The notes below the pieces were generated by a model. It saw only the letters and a program-made list of their open reading frames with translations, was not told the origin of the DNA and ran no database searches. DNA of 56,744 bases. Origin: Pseudomonadota bacterium. Its GTDB lineage: Bacteria; Pseudomonadota; Gammaproteobacteria; Xanthomonadales; Rhodanobacteraceae. Location of the stretch: assembly GCA_018240565.1 (NCBI GenBank), contig JAFEFO010000038.1, forward strand, positions 1 through 56,744. The letters are read 5' to 3'. Both the position numbers and the translations under genes were made by a program. Positions 28,701 to 39,714 of this stretch are shown here, in pieces; the first letter of the stretch is position 1; each line of letters begins with the position of its first letter.

Positions 28701-29558
28701 TCAGGCCTGCACCAGCGGCCGCAAGCGATAAGCCCAGTCCACGCGCGCGATGAATTCGTCGAGGCCGGACTGCCGGGTCTGCACCCGGAATGAAATATTC
28801 CTGTCCGCTTTCCAATTGCCCGATTCCAGGCGCAGGACGAACCCGGCCTCCGGCACGCGGCCGAAATCCCGCGAACGCGTGTCGGCGAGATTCGCGCGGA
28901 TTGCCCTGATGTGGTCTCCGGACCAGCCGTCCCATGGACCCGCAACACCCAGGCGCATCAGCATCTCGACCTTGTTGGCCCGGCCGTAGTTCAGGCGTTC
29001 GTTGAAGCGGACGTCGGCTCCGGCGCGCACGGCAATCTGCGGTTCCGCCCACAAGTGATTGTCGTCTTCGCCGGGCTTGGGTTTGGAAGCGAGCGCGTGC
29101 TGGTTGCTGCGCAGGCGGAACATGGGCACGATCAGGAACTTCGAGATGGCGTCCGTAGCCAGCGCATCCATCAGGCCGGACCAGCCCTCGACGCTGAAAA
29201 ACACCTGTCCGTCGAACGGCAGGACGACTTCGCCATCGGAAAGGCCGAGATCGATGCACAGATTCCTGGCCGCGTTCTGGTTGGTCAGGTACAGGGCGCG
29301 TTCCTCGCTCGTGACGAGCTGGCGGTATACGCCAGGATCAAACGCAATCTCGTCCCAGCGGTGCCCGGCATGTTCGATCATCGCAACAAGCCGATCCCTG
29401 ATCCGGGAATCGGCGATCCGATTGAGCAGGAAACGCTTCTTGCATCCGGGCAATGCCGGTTCGTTCTCCAGGGTGAACGACAAGCTGCGCAGGGTCTGAT
29501 ACGGGCCGTGCCGAACGGGAATGTCGTTCCCGAGTATGCGGTAAAAGACGACCGTCAT
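28701..29558 (-). CDS. Uncharacterised protein, possibly glycosyltransferase-like
   Basis: A 285-residue cytoplasmic-looking protein that I cannot place in a named family with confidence. The N-terminus reads YRILGNDIPVRHGPYQTL, then LENEPALPGCKKRFLLNRI and TNQNAARNLCIDLGLSDGEVVLPFDGQVFFSVEGW. The acidic LPFDGQVFF after a helix, and the conserved NQNAARN, recall GT-A-like enzymes that read a sugar-nucleotide, but no clear DxD is seen. Its start is divergent from the hydroxylase-sulfotransferase gene, 136 bp away, suggesting shared control. Its stop touches the stop of the preceding convergent gene. Confidence 0.55.
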   Translation of the reverse strand: MTVVFYRILGNDIPVRHGPYQTLRSLSFTLENEPALPGCKKRFLLNRIADSRIRDRLVAMIEHAGHRWDEIAFDPGVYRQLVTSEERALYLTNQNAARNLCIDLGLSDGEVVLPFDGQVFFSVEGWSGLMDALATDAISKFLIVPMFRLRSNQHALASKPKPGEDDNHLWAEPQIAVRAGADVRFNERLNYGRANKVEMLMRLGVAGPWDGWSGDHIRAIRANLADTRSRDFGRVPEAGFVLRLESGNWKADRNISFRVQTRQSGLDEFIARVDWAYRLRPLVQA

Positions 29559-29682
29559 AGCCCCTGACCCCGAAACGACGCACGTTCACATTGTTGAACT
29601 TGGCGACTATCGCACGGTTTTGGCGCGGGTGCAAAAAAGGATGGCGCCGCGCGGATGCGGTGTGAAGTCCCGCCGGGCAGGC

Positions 29683-29688
29683 TAAAAT
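29683..29688 (+). promoter_or_regulatory. -10 box (TAAAAT) of the hydroxylase-sulfotransferase gene, leaderless
   Basis: TAAAAT ends 6 nt before the ATG. The 13 bases gctaaaatgcggc are identical in the promoter of the second hydroxylase gene (32211-32216, minus strand). Confidence 0.6.
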
Positions 29689-29694
29689 GCGGCC

Positions 29695-31557
29695 ATGAAA
29701 CTACCCGTCCCCTTCATCCAGCTGCCCCTGCAATTCGATGCCGAGCGCCTGGCCAGGGAAGTGCTCGTGTTCGGCCCCGAACACTGGCGCGAACATCCGC
29801 AGAAATACCCAGGCAATTTGTGGCTGCCGCTGCTCTCGGCCGGTGGTGATCCGGCCAAGGAAACGATCGCCGGGCCCATGCGCCCGACATCGTATTTGCG
29901 CGAATGCCCGTACCTGATGCAGGTATTGTCGCGTCTCGGCGCCGTGTGGGGGCGATCGCGCCTGATGAAGCTCACCGCGCAGGCGGAAGTCACGCCGCAC
30001 TTCGACGTGCATTACTACTGGCGTTCGCGCATGCGCGTGCATGTGCCGGTGGTGACGAGCCCGTCGGTGCGCTTCCATTGCGGCGACGAGGATGTGCACA
30101 TGGCCGCCGGCGAATGCTGGATCTTCGATACCTGGCAACGCCATCGCGTGACCAATCCGAACGACGTCGAACGCATCCACCTGGTCGCCGACACGGTTGG
30201 CAGTGATGATTTCGGCGAGCTGATGCGCGACGGCCGCATGTCCGGTGGCATGCCGGAGCCGCCGGGCTGGCACACGCAATTCGTGGCGCCGACGGATGTG
30301 CGTGATCCGCCGCTGCGCATGGAATCGGAAAACGTGCCGATCGTGATGACGCCCTGGGAATTGCGCGAACACATCACGTTCCTGCTGGGTGAATCGCAAC
30401 CGCACCCCGTGCTCGAACCGGTCAAGGCCGTGACGGCGCGCTTCCTTGGCGCGTGGTCGGCGCTGTGGTCGGAGTTCGGCGCTCGCCAAGAGGGCTGGCC
30501 GGCCTATCGCCGTGCGCTGACGACCTATGAGCAATGGCTGCGCGCGAATGCCATGGATGTGTTGTTGGTCAACGAATCGCGCTTGGTCAATGCGCTCGCC
30601 ATCATGGTGCTGTCGATGGCGCTGAGCGACAAGCAACTTGCCGATGGCGACGAACTGCGCCAGACCACGGTAGCCTTGCCCAACGCCCCCGCGATTCCCG
30701 GGCCACGCGCCACGATGGGCGAGGCGGCTTTCGACCGACCCGTGTTCATCATGTCGCCGCCGCGCTCGGGCTCGACGCTGTTGTTCGAGACGCTGGCGCA
30801 GGCGCGCGACGTGTACACCATCGGCGGCGAGAGCCATGCCGCGATCGAAGGCGTGCGCGAACTGAACGTCATCGCGCACAACTACGATTCGAACCGGCTC
30901 GATGCGAGCTTGGCCACGCCGGAACTTGCGCAAAAGTTGCGCCAGCGTTTCGCGTCCGAATTGCGCGATCGCGATGGCGTGCGCGCCCGTGGCCAGGTCG
31001 TGCGCATGCTCGAGAAGACGCCGAAGAATTCCCTGCGCGTGCCGTTCCTGGCGAAGGTCTTCCCGCAGGCGCAGTTCGTGTTCCTGTACCGCGATGTGCG
31101 CGAGACGCTTTCCAGCATGATCGAGGCCTGGCGCTCGGGCAAGTTTGTCACCTACCGCGAATTGCCGGGCTGGACCGGCGAGTTGCCATGGTCGTTGCTC
31201 CTCACGCCCGGTTGGCGGGAGCTGAGCGGCAAGCCGCTGTCCGAAATCGTGGCGAGCCAATGGGAAACCGCCACGCGCATCCTGCTCGACGATCTGGCGG
31301 CGATTGCACCCGAACGCATCACCGTCGCGCGTTATGACGACTTGCTGGCCGATCCCATGCATGAGATCGCGCACCTGTGCAAGGCGCTGGACTTCGCCTG
31401 GGATCGACCGCTCGAGAAGTTGCCGCTCTCACGCTACACGGTGACGCCGCCCGATCCGAACAAGTGGAAACGCCACGAAGCGGAAATCCTGGGCGTGTTG
31501 CCACGCATCCAGGCAACGGTCGAACGGGCGCGGGCATTCGCCGCGCGTCAGGCGTAG
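29695..31557 (+). CDS. Fusion: aspartyl/asparaginyl beta-hydroxylase domain + sulfotransferase domain
   Basis: A 620-residue two-domain enzyme. Residues about 1-170 form an Asp/Asn beta-hydroxylase-type Fe(II)/2-oxoglutarate dioxygenase: VTPHFDVHYYWRSRMRVHVPVV supplies the first ligand (H102), and WQRHRVTNPNDVERIHL the second (H150). Residues about 345-600 form a sulfotransferase: the PAPS 5'-phosphate loop is VFIMSPPRSGSTLLFETL (about 348-365) and the 3'-phosphate region is FVFLYRDVRETLSSMIEAWRSG. A helical linker of about 170 residues separates them. The enzyme probably hydroxylates and then sulfates the same acceptor, whose identity is unknown. The soluble hydroxylase family includes peptide and lipid A modifiers. 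The 3' end overlaps a second, convergent hydroxylase gene by 10 bp. Confidence 0.88.
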   Translation: MKLPVPFIQLPLQFDAERLAREVLVFGPEHWREHPQKYPGNLWLPLLSAGGDPAKETIAGPMRPTSYLRECPYLMQVLSRLGAVWGRSRLMKLTAQAEVTPHFDVHYYWRSRMRVHVPVVTSPSVRFHCGDEDVHMAAGECWIFDTWQRHRVTNPNDVERIHLVADTVGSDDFGELMRDGRMSGGMPEPPGWHTQFVAPTDVRDPPLRMESENVPIVMTPWELREHITFLLGESQPHPVLEPVKAVTARFLGAWSALWSEFGARQEGWPAYRRALTTYEQWLRANAMDVLLVNESRLVNALAIMVLSMALSDKQLADGDELRQTTVALPNAPAIPGPRATMGEAAFDRPVFIMSPPRSGSTLLFETLAQARDVYTIGGESHAAIEGVRELNVIAHNYDSNRLDASLATPELAQKLRQRFASELRDRDGVRARGQVVRMLEKTPKNSLRVPFLAKVFPQAQFVFLYRDVRETLSSMIEAWRSGKFVTYRELPGWTGELPWSLLLTPGWRELSGKPLSEIVASQWETATRILLDDLAAIAPERITVARYDDLLADPMHEIAHLCKALDFAWDRPLEKLPLSRYTVTPPDPNKWKRHEAEILGVLPRIQATVERARAFAARQA

Positions 31558-32204
31558 CCAGCCGTATTTTCCGCCAGCAGGCGTTGCGCGATGCGCGCAT
31601 CGACCGCACCCAGGTCGCGCTCGGCGCGTCCGAGCAGATCCAGCAATGCCGGTGCTGGCAGGAAGTCGCAGATCAGGTGGGTGCGCGCCCGCACCGCATC
31701 CTCGTTCCATACCGCATGTTCGGCATTGTTGTTCAGCGCCCAGATTTCGCCGGGGCGCATGTTGTAGACGCGGCCATCGCAATACATCCAGACCTTTTCG
31801 TGGGTGATCACCGGCACGTGGATGCGGATCGTCTTGTGGAAATACGGGCCGTTGTCGCTGTGCGGCGGCACGGTTGCGCCGGCCGGCAGGCGCGCCAGCA
31901 GGCAGCGTTGTGGCGATGCCTGCAGCATCTGCGTGATGATTTCGCGCGCGTATGGCAACAGCGCCAGCGCCTCGCGGTCCTCGATCGGCTTGCCGCGGCC
32001 TTCCGCCGGCGCATATCCGCGCAGGAACACGGCGCGCGCGGCATCGTGTGGCCCGAGCCGGCCGCCACGGGTTTCCCACATCGATTCGGGGAGTGCATCG
32101 ACCTCGGCACGCAAGCGCGTGGCATCGATGGCCAGCGGCAAACGCGCACAGGCGCCGATCAGGGCGTCTTTGTCCAGGGGCGGTGGGTTGGGCGAAATGA
32201 ACAT
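31548..32204 (-). CDS. Aspartyl/asparaginyl beta-hydroxylase domain protein
   Basis: A 218-residue stand-alone Fe(II)/2-oxoglutarate dioxygenase of the Asp/Asn beta-hydroxylase type. The iron site is readable as VPPHSDNGPYFHKTIRIHVPVIT (first His plus the HxD-like Asp) and NNNAEHAVWNEDAVRARTHLICDF (second His and the co-substrate Arg). The resemblance to the fused hydroxylase at 29695 lies only in the core, so they are distant paralogues. It could hydroxylate a protein, peptide or small molecule. Its promoter is almost identical to that of the fusion gene, and the two genes converge and overlap by 10 bp. Confidence 0.88.
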   Translation of the reverse strand: MFISPNPPPLDKDALIGACARLPLAIDATRLRAEVDALPESMWETRGGRLGPHDAARAVFLRGYAPAEGRGKPIEDREALALLPYAREIITQMLQASPQRCLLARLPAGATVPPHSDNGPYFHKTIRIHVPVITHEKVWMYCDGRVYNMRPGEIWALNNNAEHAVWNEDAVRARTHLICDFLPAPALLDLLGRAERDLGAVDARIAQRLLAENTAGYA

Positions 32205-32210
32205 CGCCGC

Positions 32211-32216
32211 ATTTTA
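32211..32216 (-). promoter_or_regulatory. -10 box (TAAAAT) of the second hydroxylase gene, leaderless
   Basis: On the minus strand, gctaaaatgcggcg runs directly into the ATG at 32204, with 6 nt between the hexamer and the start. It matches 29681-29693. Confidence 0.6.
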
Positions 32217-32269
32217 GCGCACCCAACGATATGCGCGCCGGGCCGTGTGGCGCGAGGTGTAGTCGAAAT

Positions 32270-32611
32270 TCAGTCTTGCGGATGGGCGTGCTGCATCACG
32301 TCCAGCGCCAGCGTCGAATGCGCGTAGGCGCCGCCGGCGCGCATCTCCGCCGCGACCCAGATCGCTTCCATGACCTGCTGCTCGGTCGCGCCGTGCTTGA
32401 GCGCTTCGGCGGTATGGCCCTTGATGCAGTACGGGCATTGCGTGGTGTGCGCCACGGCCACTGCGATCAACTGCTTGGTGACGTTGGGCAGCGCGCCGTC
32501 GGCGAATACCGCGGCGCTGAATGCCTTGAAGGCCTCCAGCGGTTTCGGTGCCAGTTCGCGGCGCTTGCGCGCCAGTTCCGCGCTGGATGGCGGATACATC
32601 GTCGTGTCCAT
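32270..32611 (-). CDS. Carboxymuconolactone decarboxylase/AhpD-like protein
   Basis: A 113-residue all-helical CMD-family protein. The redox pair is in HTTQCPYCIKGHTAEALKHGATEQQVMEAIWVAAEMRAG, with CxxC and the following His as in AhpD peroxidase. It probably reduces peroxides with a thiol or lipoyl partner. It lies 50 bp downstream of lipA on the same strand, and AhpD of Mycobacterium uses lipoylated SucB. The ATG at 32611 has a strong GAGGAGG site upstream. Another reading is a simple gamma-carboxymuconolactone decarboxylase-like protein of unknown substrate. Confidence 0.88.
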   Translation of the reverse strand: MDTTMYPPSSAELARKRRELAPKPLEAFKAFSAAVFADGALPNVTKQLIAVAVAHTTQCPYCIKGHTAEALKHGATEQQVMEAIWVAAEMRAGGAYAHSTLALDVMQHAHPQD

Positions 32612-32661
32612 GATGGGCCTCCTCGATTGACAAGAACCGATATGGCGCTGGCCCGCGCGGA

Positions 32662-33639
32662 TCACAATCCCAGGTTGTTGTGTTCCAGCACGCGTTCGGC
32701 GCGGTAGCTCGAGCGCACCAGCGGGCCGGCGACGGCTTCGACAAAGCCCTTGCCCAGCGCGAGGTCACGGTAGGCGCGAAATTCATCCGGCGTGACGAAG
32801 CGCTGCACCGGCAGATGGTGCGGGCTCGGGCGCATGTACTGGCCCATCGTCACCACATCCACGTTGGCGGCACGCATGTCGTCGAGCGCCTGCTCGATCT
32901 CGGCATCGGTCTCGCCCAGGCCGAGCATCAGGCTGGTTTTCGTAATCGTCTTCGGCGCGTGACGCTTGGCGAAGGCGAGCACGTCGAGCGTCTGCGCATA
33001 ACCGGCGCGCGGATCGCGCACGTCGTGCGTCAATCGTTCGACGGTTTCCAGATTCTGCGCGTAGGTTGCCAACCCGGCATCGAGCACGGCGGCGACGCAT
33101 TCGTGGCGGCCGGAAAAATCCGGCGTCAACGCTTCCACCGCGGTCTGCGGGGTGCGTTGGTGGATCGCGCGGATGCAGGCGGCGTAGTGCGCGGCACCAC
33201 CGTCGGGCAGATCGTCGCGATCCACCGAGGTCAGCACCACATAGTGCAGGCCCATCAAGGCGACCGCGTCGGCCACTTGCGCGGGCTCTTGCGGATCGAG
33301 CCAGCCGTGTGGATTGCCGGTGGCGACCGAGCAGAACTTGCACGCACGCGTGCACACCGAGCCCATCAGCATCAGGGTCGCCGTGCCGCGGCCCCAGCAT
33401 TCGGCGATGTTCGGGCACTTGGATTCGGCGCATACGGTGTTGAGCTTGTGGCTGCGCACGATGTCGCGCACGGACTCGAACGCCGCGCCGCCCGGCAGGC
33501 GGATGCGCAGCCACGGCGGCTTGCGGCCGGCGTCCGGTATGGCGCTGACGGCATTGGGTTTCTGGCCGCCCTTGACGGCGCGCGTGCCTTGCGGGCTGAC
33601 GAATTTGCTGCCGTCGGGAACGAAAGGAATGCTGGACAT
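32662..33639 (-). CDS. lipA: Lipoyl synthase
   Basis: LipA inserts two sulfur atoms into octanoyl-protein to give the lipoyl cofactor used by pyruvate and 2-oxoglutarate dehydrogenases and by GcvH. The 325-residue enzyme has the auxiliary cluster motif [12 protein letters not shown] and the radical-SAM motif [10 protein letters not shown]. It ends with the RSSYRAER segment whose Arg-Ser-Ser-Tyr is conserved. The start is the ATG at 33639 (MSSIPFVP). A TAAACT sequence about 35-45 nt upstream may be its -10. lipB is not present. The downstream AhpD-like gene is probably in the same unit. Confidence 0.97.
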   Translation of the reverse strand: MSSIPFVPDGSKFVSPQGTRAVKGGQKPNAVSAIPDAGRKPPWLRIRLPGGAAFESVRDIVRSHKLNTVCAESKCPNIAECWGRGTATLMLMGSVCTRACKFCSVATGNPHGWLDPQEPAQVADAVALMGLHYVVLTSVDRDDLPDGGAAHYAACIRAIHQRTPQTAVEALTPDFSGRHECVAAVLDAGLATYAQNLETVERLTHDVRDPRAGYAQTLDVLAFAKRHAPKTITKTSLMLGLGETDAEIEQALDDMRAANVDVVTMGQYMRPSPHHLPVQRFVTPDEFRAYRDLALGKGFVEAVAGPLVRSSYRAERVLEHNNLGL

Positions 33640-33728
33640 GGAAAAGACACAGGGAAGGGATGCGCCAAGTTTACCGCTGTCCGGCCGGGCACGCGCGGGT
33701 CGTGGCCATGGCGATCGGCCCGACGTGG

Positions 33729-33734
33729 CAAAAT
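33729..33734 (+). promoter_or_regulatory. -10 box (CAAAAT) of the GT39 gene
   Basis: caaaatgcgcacc has the local promoter form. Here the ATG follows 28 nt later, so this one has a short leader. Confidence 0.45.
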
Positions 33735-33762
33735 GCGCACCTTTCTTGCCGGTGATGCGCCG

Positions 33763-35445
33763 ATGTCTGACTCCAATTTCACGCGCTGGATTCGGCAGCT
33801 TGCCGACGATGGTCGCCTGTGGTGGGCGTTGCTGATCCTGCCCGTGGCCTTGTTCCTGCCGGCCTTGCCGATCGACGAAACGCGCTATCTGTCGGTGGCC
33901 TGGGAGATGCGCCTGCATCTGGATTTCCTGGTACCACACTTGAATGGCGCGCCGTATTCGGACAAGCCGCCGTTGTTGTTCTGGCTGATCAATTTCGGCT
34001 GGCTCATCGCCGGCTTGCACGTGTGGGCGGTGCGCCTGGGCGTGCTGGCGGCGTCGCTCGCATCGCTGGCGCTGTTCCGGCGCCTGGTGTTGCGCCTGGA
34101 ACCGGATGCCGCACTGGCGCGGCGTGCGATGATCGTGCTCGCCGGTATCGTGTTTTTCGCGATTTTTTCCAGCGCGATCATGTTCGACGTGCTGCTGGCG
34201 ACGTGCGTGCTGCTCGCCCTGCATGGCGCGCTGGATTGGGATGCGGGACGCTGGCGGCGCGGATTGCTTCTGCTCGCGCTCGGTTTCGGCCTGGGCATTT
34301 TGACCAAAGGCCCGGTGGTGCTGCTCGACGCGGGTTTCGCGCTCGTGCTCGGGCCGTGGTGGAGCGAGACCGCGCGTGCGAACAAGCGCCGCTGGTATGC
34401 GATGACCGGGCTTGCCGTGCTAGGTGGCGCGATCATCGCGCTGGCCTGGGCGATTCCCGCCGCGATCATGGGCGGCGAAAAATACGCGAATGCGATCTTC
34501 CTGCGCCAGACTGTCGACCGCATGGCAAACAGTTTTGCACACCGGCGCCCGTTGTGGTGGTACTTCATGGTGTTGCCGGCGATGGTGTTGCCATGGACGC
34601 TGGCCGTGCGCGCGCCGTGGCGGGCGTGGCGTGAATCCTTCCGCGTTTCCAAAAGCGTGCGCTTCGCCGTGGCCTGGGCGGTACCCGCGTTCGCGGCGTT
34701 TTGCCTTGTCAGTGGCAAGCAGCCGCACTACCTGCTGCCGCTGCTACCGGCGTTGGCGCTGTATCTGGCCAAGGTGTTGGGCAGCGATGGTGCGCGACTG
34801 CGCGGCCGGGCGTTTGGCGTGTTGCTTGTTATCGTCGGCGTCGCACTGGCGACCTTGCCCTACGTTGCAGCGCATCCGCAGGATTTTGCATTCGTCGCCA
34901 AAATGGTCGCTGCCGGCAGGCTGACGCCACAATTCCTGAGCGTCATCTCGGGCATCTGGCCGCTGTGGGGCATCTTGGCGGTGCTGGTCGGGTCGATCGT
35001 GATCTTTGCGCCGGGCGTGCACGCCTCGCTGCGCGCCCTGGCGCTGTCGAGCGCGGCGACCGCGGCTATCGGCATGCTCGCGCTGGCGCAGGGCGTCGGT
35101 CCGTACGTGGACGTGAGCGTCGCCGCCGCGCGCATCAAGCAGGACCAGGATGCCGGCCGGCCGATCGCGCACCTGGCCTGGCATCACGGCTTGTTCGAGT
35201 TTCCCGGGCGCCTGACCCAGCCGCTGCCGAAAGTCGATTTCGGCGAGCTGCGCGACTGGTGCGTCGCGCATCCGGATGGTGAAATTGTCACGTTTTATAC
35301 AAAGTATCCGATCACGGCGAAACCGGAACTGGAGATGCCGTATCGTTTCGGCTTCATTCGCTTCTGGCGCGCCGCCGACCTGCTCGCAATGCAATGGCCG
35401 GCGCAGGCGCCGGCGCCGGATGCGGATGAGACGCCGGAGGACTGA
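33763..35445 (+). CDS. GT39/ArnT-like membrane glycosyltransferase
   Basis: A 560-residue polytopic inner-membrane protein of the PMT/ArnT clan. The first periplasmic loop carries [18 protein letters not shown] (catalytic Asp-Glu pair). Loop 4-like [15 protein letters not shown] and the later [23 protein letters not shown] are typical of the family, as is [20 protein letters not shown]. It uses an undecaprenyl-phosphate sugar donor to modify an acceptor such as lipid A or protein on the periplasmic side. An aminoarabinose role is not supported, because no arn operon is nearby. It ends 3 bp from the convergent ppa gene. Confidence 0.88.
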   Translation: MSDSNFTRWIRQLADDGRLWWALLILPVALFLPALPIDETRYLSVAWEMRLHLDFLVPHLNGAPYSDKPPLLFWLINFGWLIAGLHVWAVRLGVLAASLASLALFRRLVLRLEPDAALARRAMIVLAGIVFFAIFSSAIMFDVLLATCVLLALHGALDWDAGRWRRGLLLLALGFGLGILTKGPVVLLDAGFALVLGPWWSETARANKRRWYAMTGLAVLGGAIIALAWAIPAAIMGGEKYANAIFLRQTVDRMANSFAHRRPLWWYFMVLPAMVLPWTLAVRAPWRAWRESFRVSKSVRFAVAWAVPAFAAFCLVSGKQPHYLLPLLPALALYLAKVLGSDGARLRGRAFGVLLVIVGVALATLPYVAAHPQDFAFVAKMVAAGRLTPQFLSVISGIWPLWGILAVLVGSIVIFAPGVHASLRALALSSAATAAIGMLALAQGVGPYVDVSVAAARIKQDQDAGRPIAHLAWHHGLFEFPGRLTQPLPKVDFGELRDWCVAHPDGEIVTFYTKYPITAKPELEMPYRFGFIRFWRAADLLAMQWPAQAPAPDADETPED

Positions 35446-35448
35446 CGC

Positions 35449-35997
35449 CTAAAACGCCGGCTTGTCGGGGCTGGCCTGGTAGCGGGCGATGCCGGCAAGG
35501 ATTTCCGCTTTCGCGGTGGCGGCATCGCGCCAGCCGTCGATCTTCACCCATTTGCCCTTCTCCAGGTCCTTGTAGTGCTCGAAGAAGTGGCCGATGCGTT
35601 CGAGCCAGTGGGCGGAGACCTGGTCGATGTCGGCGATGTGCGCGTAACCGGCGAAGATTTTCACGTGCGGGGCAACCACCAGTTTCTCGTCGGTGCCGGC
35701 CTCGTCGGTCATCGCCAGCATGCCGACCGGGCGGCAGCGGATCACCGATCCGGGCACCAGCGGCAGCGGCAGGATCACCAGCGCGTCGAGCGGATCGCCG
35801 TCGCCGCCGAGCGTGTGCGGCACGTAGCCGTAGTTGCACGGATAACGCATCGGCGTGGACAGCACGCGGTCGACGAAAATCGCGCCACTGGCCTTGTCCA
35901 CTTCGTACTTGACCGGCTCGGCGTCCTTGGGGATTTCGATGACGACGTTGATTTCGTCCGGCACGTTGCGGCCGGCACTGACGAGATCGAGGCCCAT
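35449..35997 (-). CDS. ppa: Soluble inorganic pyrophosphatase (family I)
   Basis: A 182-residue cytoplasmic family I pyrophosphatase. The Mg2+ and PPi ligands are present in INVVIEIPKDAEPVKYEVDK, TPMRYPCNYGYVPHTLGGDGDPLDALVI (the DGDPLD signature) and GMLAMTDEAGTDEKLV. It hydrolyses PPi to two phosphates. The window also encodes a PPi-driven proton pump and a PPi-dependent phosphofructokinase, so PPi hydrolysis here competes with PPi-conserving enzymes. Length is near the family norm (176 in E. coli). Confidence 0.97.
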   Translation of the reverse strand: MGLDLVSAGRNVPDEINVVIEIPKDAEPVKYEVDKASGAIFVDRVLSTPMRYPCNYGYVPHTLGGDGDPLDALVILPLPLVPGSVIRCRPVGMLAMTDEAGTDEKLVVAPHVKIFAGYAHIADIDQVSAHWLERIGHFFEHYKDLEKGKWVKIDGWRDAATAKAEILAGIARYQASPDKPAF

Positions 35998-36069
35998 GAT
36001 GGCAATCCAACGTAATTTCGAGGGGCGCGCAGGATACGCGAAAGCGCGCGTCGCTGCAGTGTTTTCCCG

Positions 36070-36261
36070 TTACTGATGCTGGTGTTGCTGGCTCTTGGGG
36101 GCAGGTGCGCTATCGGATGTGGCGGCTGCTTTTGCATTCGGATCGGCATGCGCGCCGGTGAGCGTTTCCGGAACCGTGGGCCGCACGGCACCATTGCGGT
36201 ATTGCGGCGAACAGGCAGCGAGCACGAGGCAGGCGGCGATGGCAATCGGAATACGTTTCAT
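36070..36261 (-). CDS. Small lipoprotein of unknown function
   Basis: A 63-residue protein. A clear lipobox lies at residues 14-17 (LAAC, signal [17 protein letters not shown]). The mature part is Ala/Pro/Lys/Gln-rich and disordered-looking, ending SQQHQHQ. The start is supported by GGAGAAG 8 nt upstream, inside the tail of the hppA terminator. I see no known domain. It sits between ppa and hppA on the same strand and may be a minor outer-membrane or periplasmic lipoprotein. Confidence 0.75.
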   Translation of the reverse strand: MKRIPIAIAACLVLAACSPQYRNGAVRPTVPETLTGAHADPNAKAAATSDSAPAPKSQQHQHQ

Positions 36262-36279
36262 CGGGCTTCTCCAAAAAAG

Positions 36280-36303
36280 AAAGCCCTCCGGGCGGAGGGC
36301 TTT
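36280..36303 (-). terminator. Intrinsic terminator of hppA
   Basis: Stem aaagccctcc / ggagggcttt with a short gggc loop. Read on the minus strand it is followed by a T-rich run (tcttttttgg). It lies 23 bp beyond the hppA stop, before the small lipoprotein gene. Confidence 0.9.
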
Positions 36304-36326
36304 CGAGCGAACCGCAGGTCTCGAGT

Positions 36327-38393
<2,067 letters not shown>

Positions 38394-38519
38394 CGGTTTC
38401 TCCCTGAAGCAAAAGAAGGGCCGGTAGGCCGAAAATCCCGGAAAAAAGCCTGCGGAGTATACCTGCTGCGTGCGTCAAGGCCACCATGGTCTTGCGACAG
38501 GTGAGCCCATGCCATCTGG

Positions 38520-38525
38520 CAGAAT
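38520..38525 (+). promoter_or_regulatory. -10 box (CAGAAT) of the acyltransferase gene, leaderless spacing
   Basis: cagaat ends 7 nt before the ATG at 38533. Confidence 0.5.
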
Positions 38526-38532
38526 AAGCGCG

Positions 38533-39714
38533 ATGGACGATCAGGCAATCGATGGCGTGGCGCGACGTTCGACTGCGCGCGAGGCGGACTATGTCCCGGC
38601 CTTGACCGGTCTGCGGGGGCTGGCCGCCGGTTGGGTGCTGGTTTTCCATCTATGGCAATTTTCCGGCTCACCGACGCTCGCGATCCGGATGGTTGGCCTG
38701 GCGATCGATGTCACGCCGCTCGCCGCATGCGGATTCCTCGGCGTGGACCTGTTTTTCGGCCTCTCCGGCTTCCTCTTGTCGATGCCATTTCATCGCGCCG
38801 CCATCGCGCAAGCGCCGATGCCCGGCCTGCGCACGTTCTGGATCCGGCGCTGTCGGCGCGTGCTGCCGGCGTATTACGCGCAGTTGGCGATCATCGTGGC
38901 GGTCATGCTGGCGATGGGCAATGTTGCGTCACTATCGCCGCTGAACCTGGGTTCGCATCTCGTGCTGGCGCAGAACCTGGTGCCGGTGCGCGAAACCTTC
39001 AACGGTGTGTACTGGACGATGCCGATCGAGTGGGATTTCTACGCGATCCTGCCCTTGCTGATGCTTGCGCTGGCGCGATCGCGCGCCGGATTCGTGCTGC
39101 TGGGCGTGCTGGTGCTGGTCTTCGCATTTCGGCTGCTGTGCTATGGCGCGTACTTCAATGAGCCGTGGGCGGGCCATTTCGATTACAGCTGGATCGTGCA
39201 ATTGCCGGCACGGCTGGACGAGTTTTTCTTCGGCGTGCTCGGCGCCGGCGTTTTTTTGCGCAGACCGCCGTCCGCGCGCGCAGGCAGCATTCTGCTCGTT
39301 GCCGGCGCGGTGGGGATTGCGCTGGCGATGATGGTTTTCGCGCGTGTGGGCAACGATCTGCTACCGCCGCAACTGCCGTGGGTATACCTGCATTTCACCT
39401 GGATTGGCGCAGCATTCGGGGCGATCATCCTCGGTGCGGCCGGGCAACGTTCGTGGTTTTGCTGGCGTTGGCTGGCCTGGTTGGGTTTGATCAGCTACAG
39501 CCTCTACCTGTGGCATTACCCCATGCTTGAAGCCGCGCAGCACCTGGGTTGGCTGGCGACCGGAAGCCCAGGCGCCATGCTGCGCACGGTGCTGATTGCC
39601 GTGCCGCCAATCCTGCTGGTGAGCTGGCTGTCGCAGCATTTCATCGAGCGGCCATTCCTGGCGCCACATCAACGCAAGGTGGTCGAATTGCAACGAGCCG
39701 GCGCATCAAATTGA
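38533..39714 (+). CDS. Acyltransferase family 3 (OafA/YrhL-like)
   Basis: A 393-residue inner-membrane protein of the acyltransferase_3 family with about ten helices. Conserved features are YVPALTGLRGLAAGWVLVFHLWQF (the catalytic His region of helix 1), GVDLFFGLSGFLLSMPF, RRCRRVLPAYYAQL, and the C-terminal GLISYSLYLWHYPML. The family O-acetylates or succinylates glycans such as O-antigen, peptidoglycan or exopolysaccharide. The acceptor is unknown. There is no appended SGNH domain. It lies between hppA (divergent) and the PPi-phosphofructokinase gene, which abuts it tail to tail with no gap. Confidence 0.9.
   Translation: MDDQAIDGVARRSTAREADYVPALTGLRGLAAGWVLVFHLWQFSGSPTLAIRMVGLAIDVTPLAACGFLGVDLFFGLSGFLLSMPFHRAAIAQAPMPGLRTFWIRRCRRVLPAYYAQLAIIVAVMLAMGNVASLSPLNLGSHLVLAQNLVPVRETFNGVYWTMPIEWDFYAILPLLMLALARSRAGFVLLGVLVLVFAFRLLCYGAYFNEPWAGHFDYSWIVQLPARLDEFFFGVLGAGVFLRRPPSARAGSILLVAGAVGIALAMMVFARVGNDLLPPQLPWVYLHFTWIGAAFGAIILGAAGQRSWFCWRWLAWLGLISYSLYLWHYPMLEAAQHLGWLATGSPGAMLRTVLIAVPPILLVSWLSQHFIERPFLAPHQRKVVELQRAGASN

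Noticed and set aside
33763..35445. ArnT (aminoarabinose transferase) assignment for the GT39 protein
   Set aside because: No arn genes nearby and the family has many sugar and acceptor specificities.
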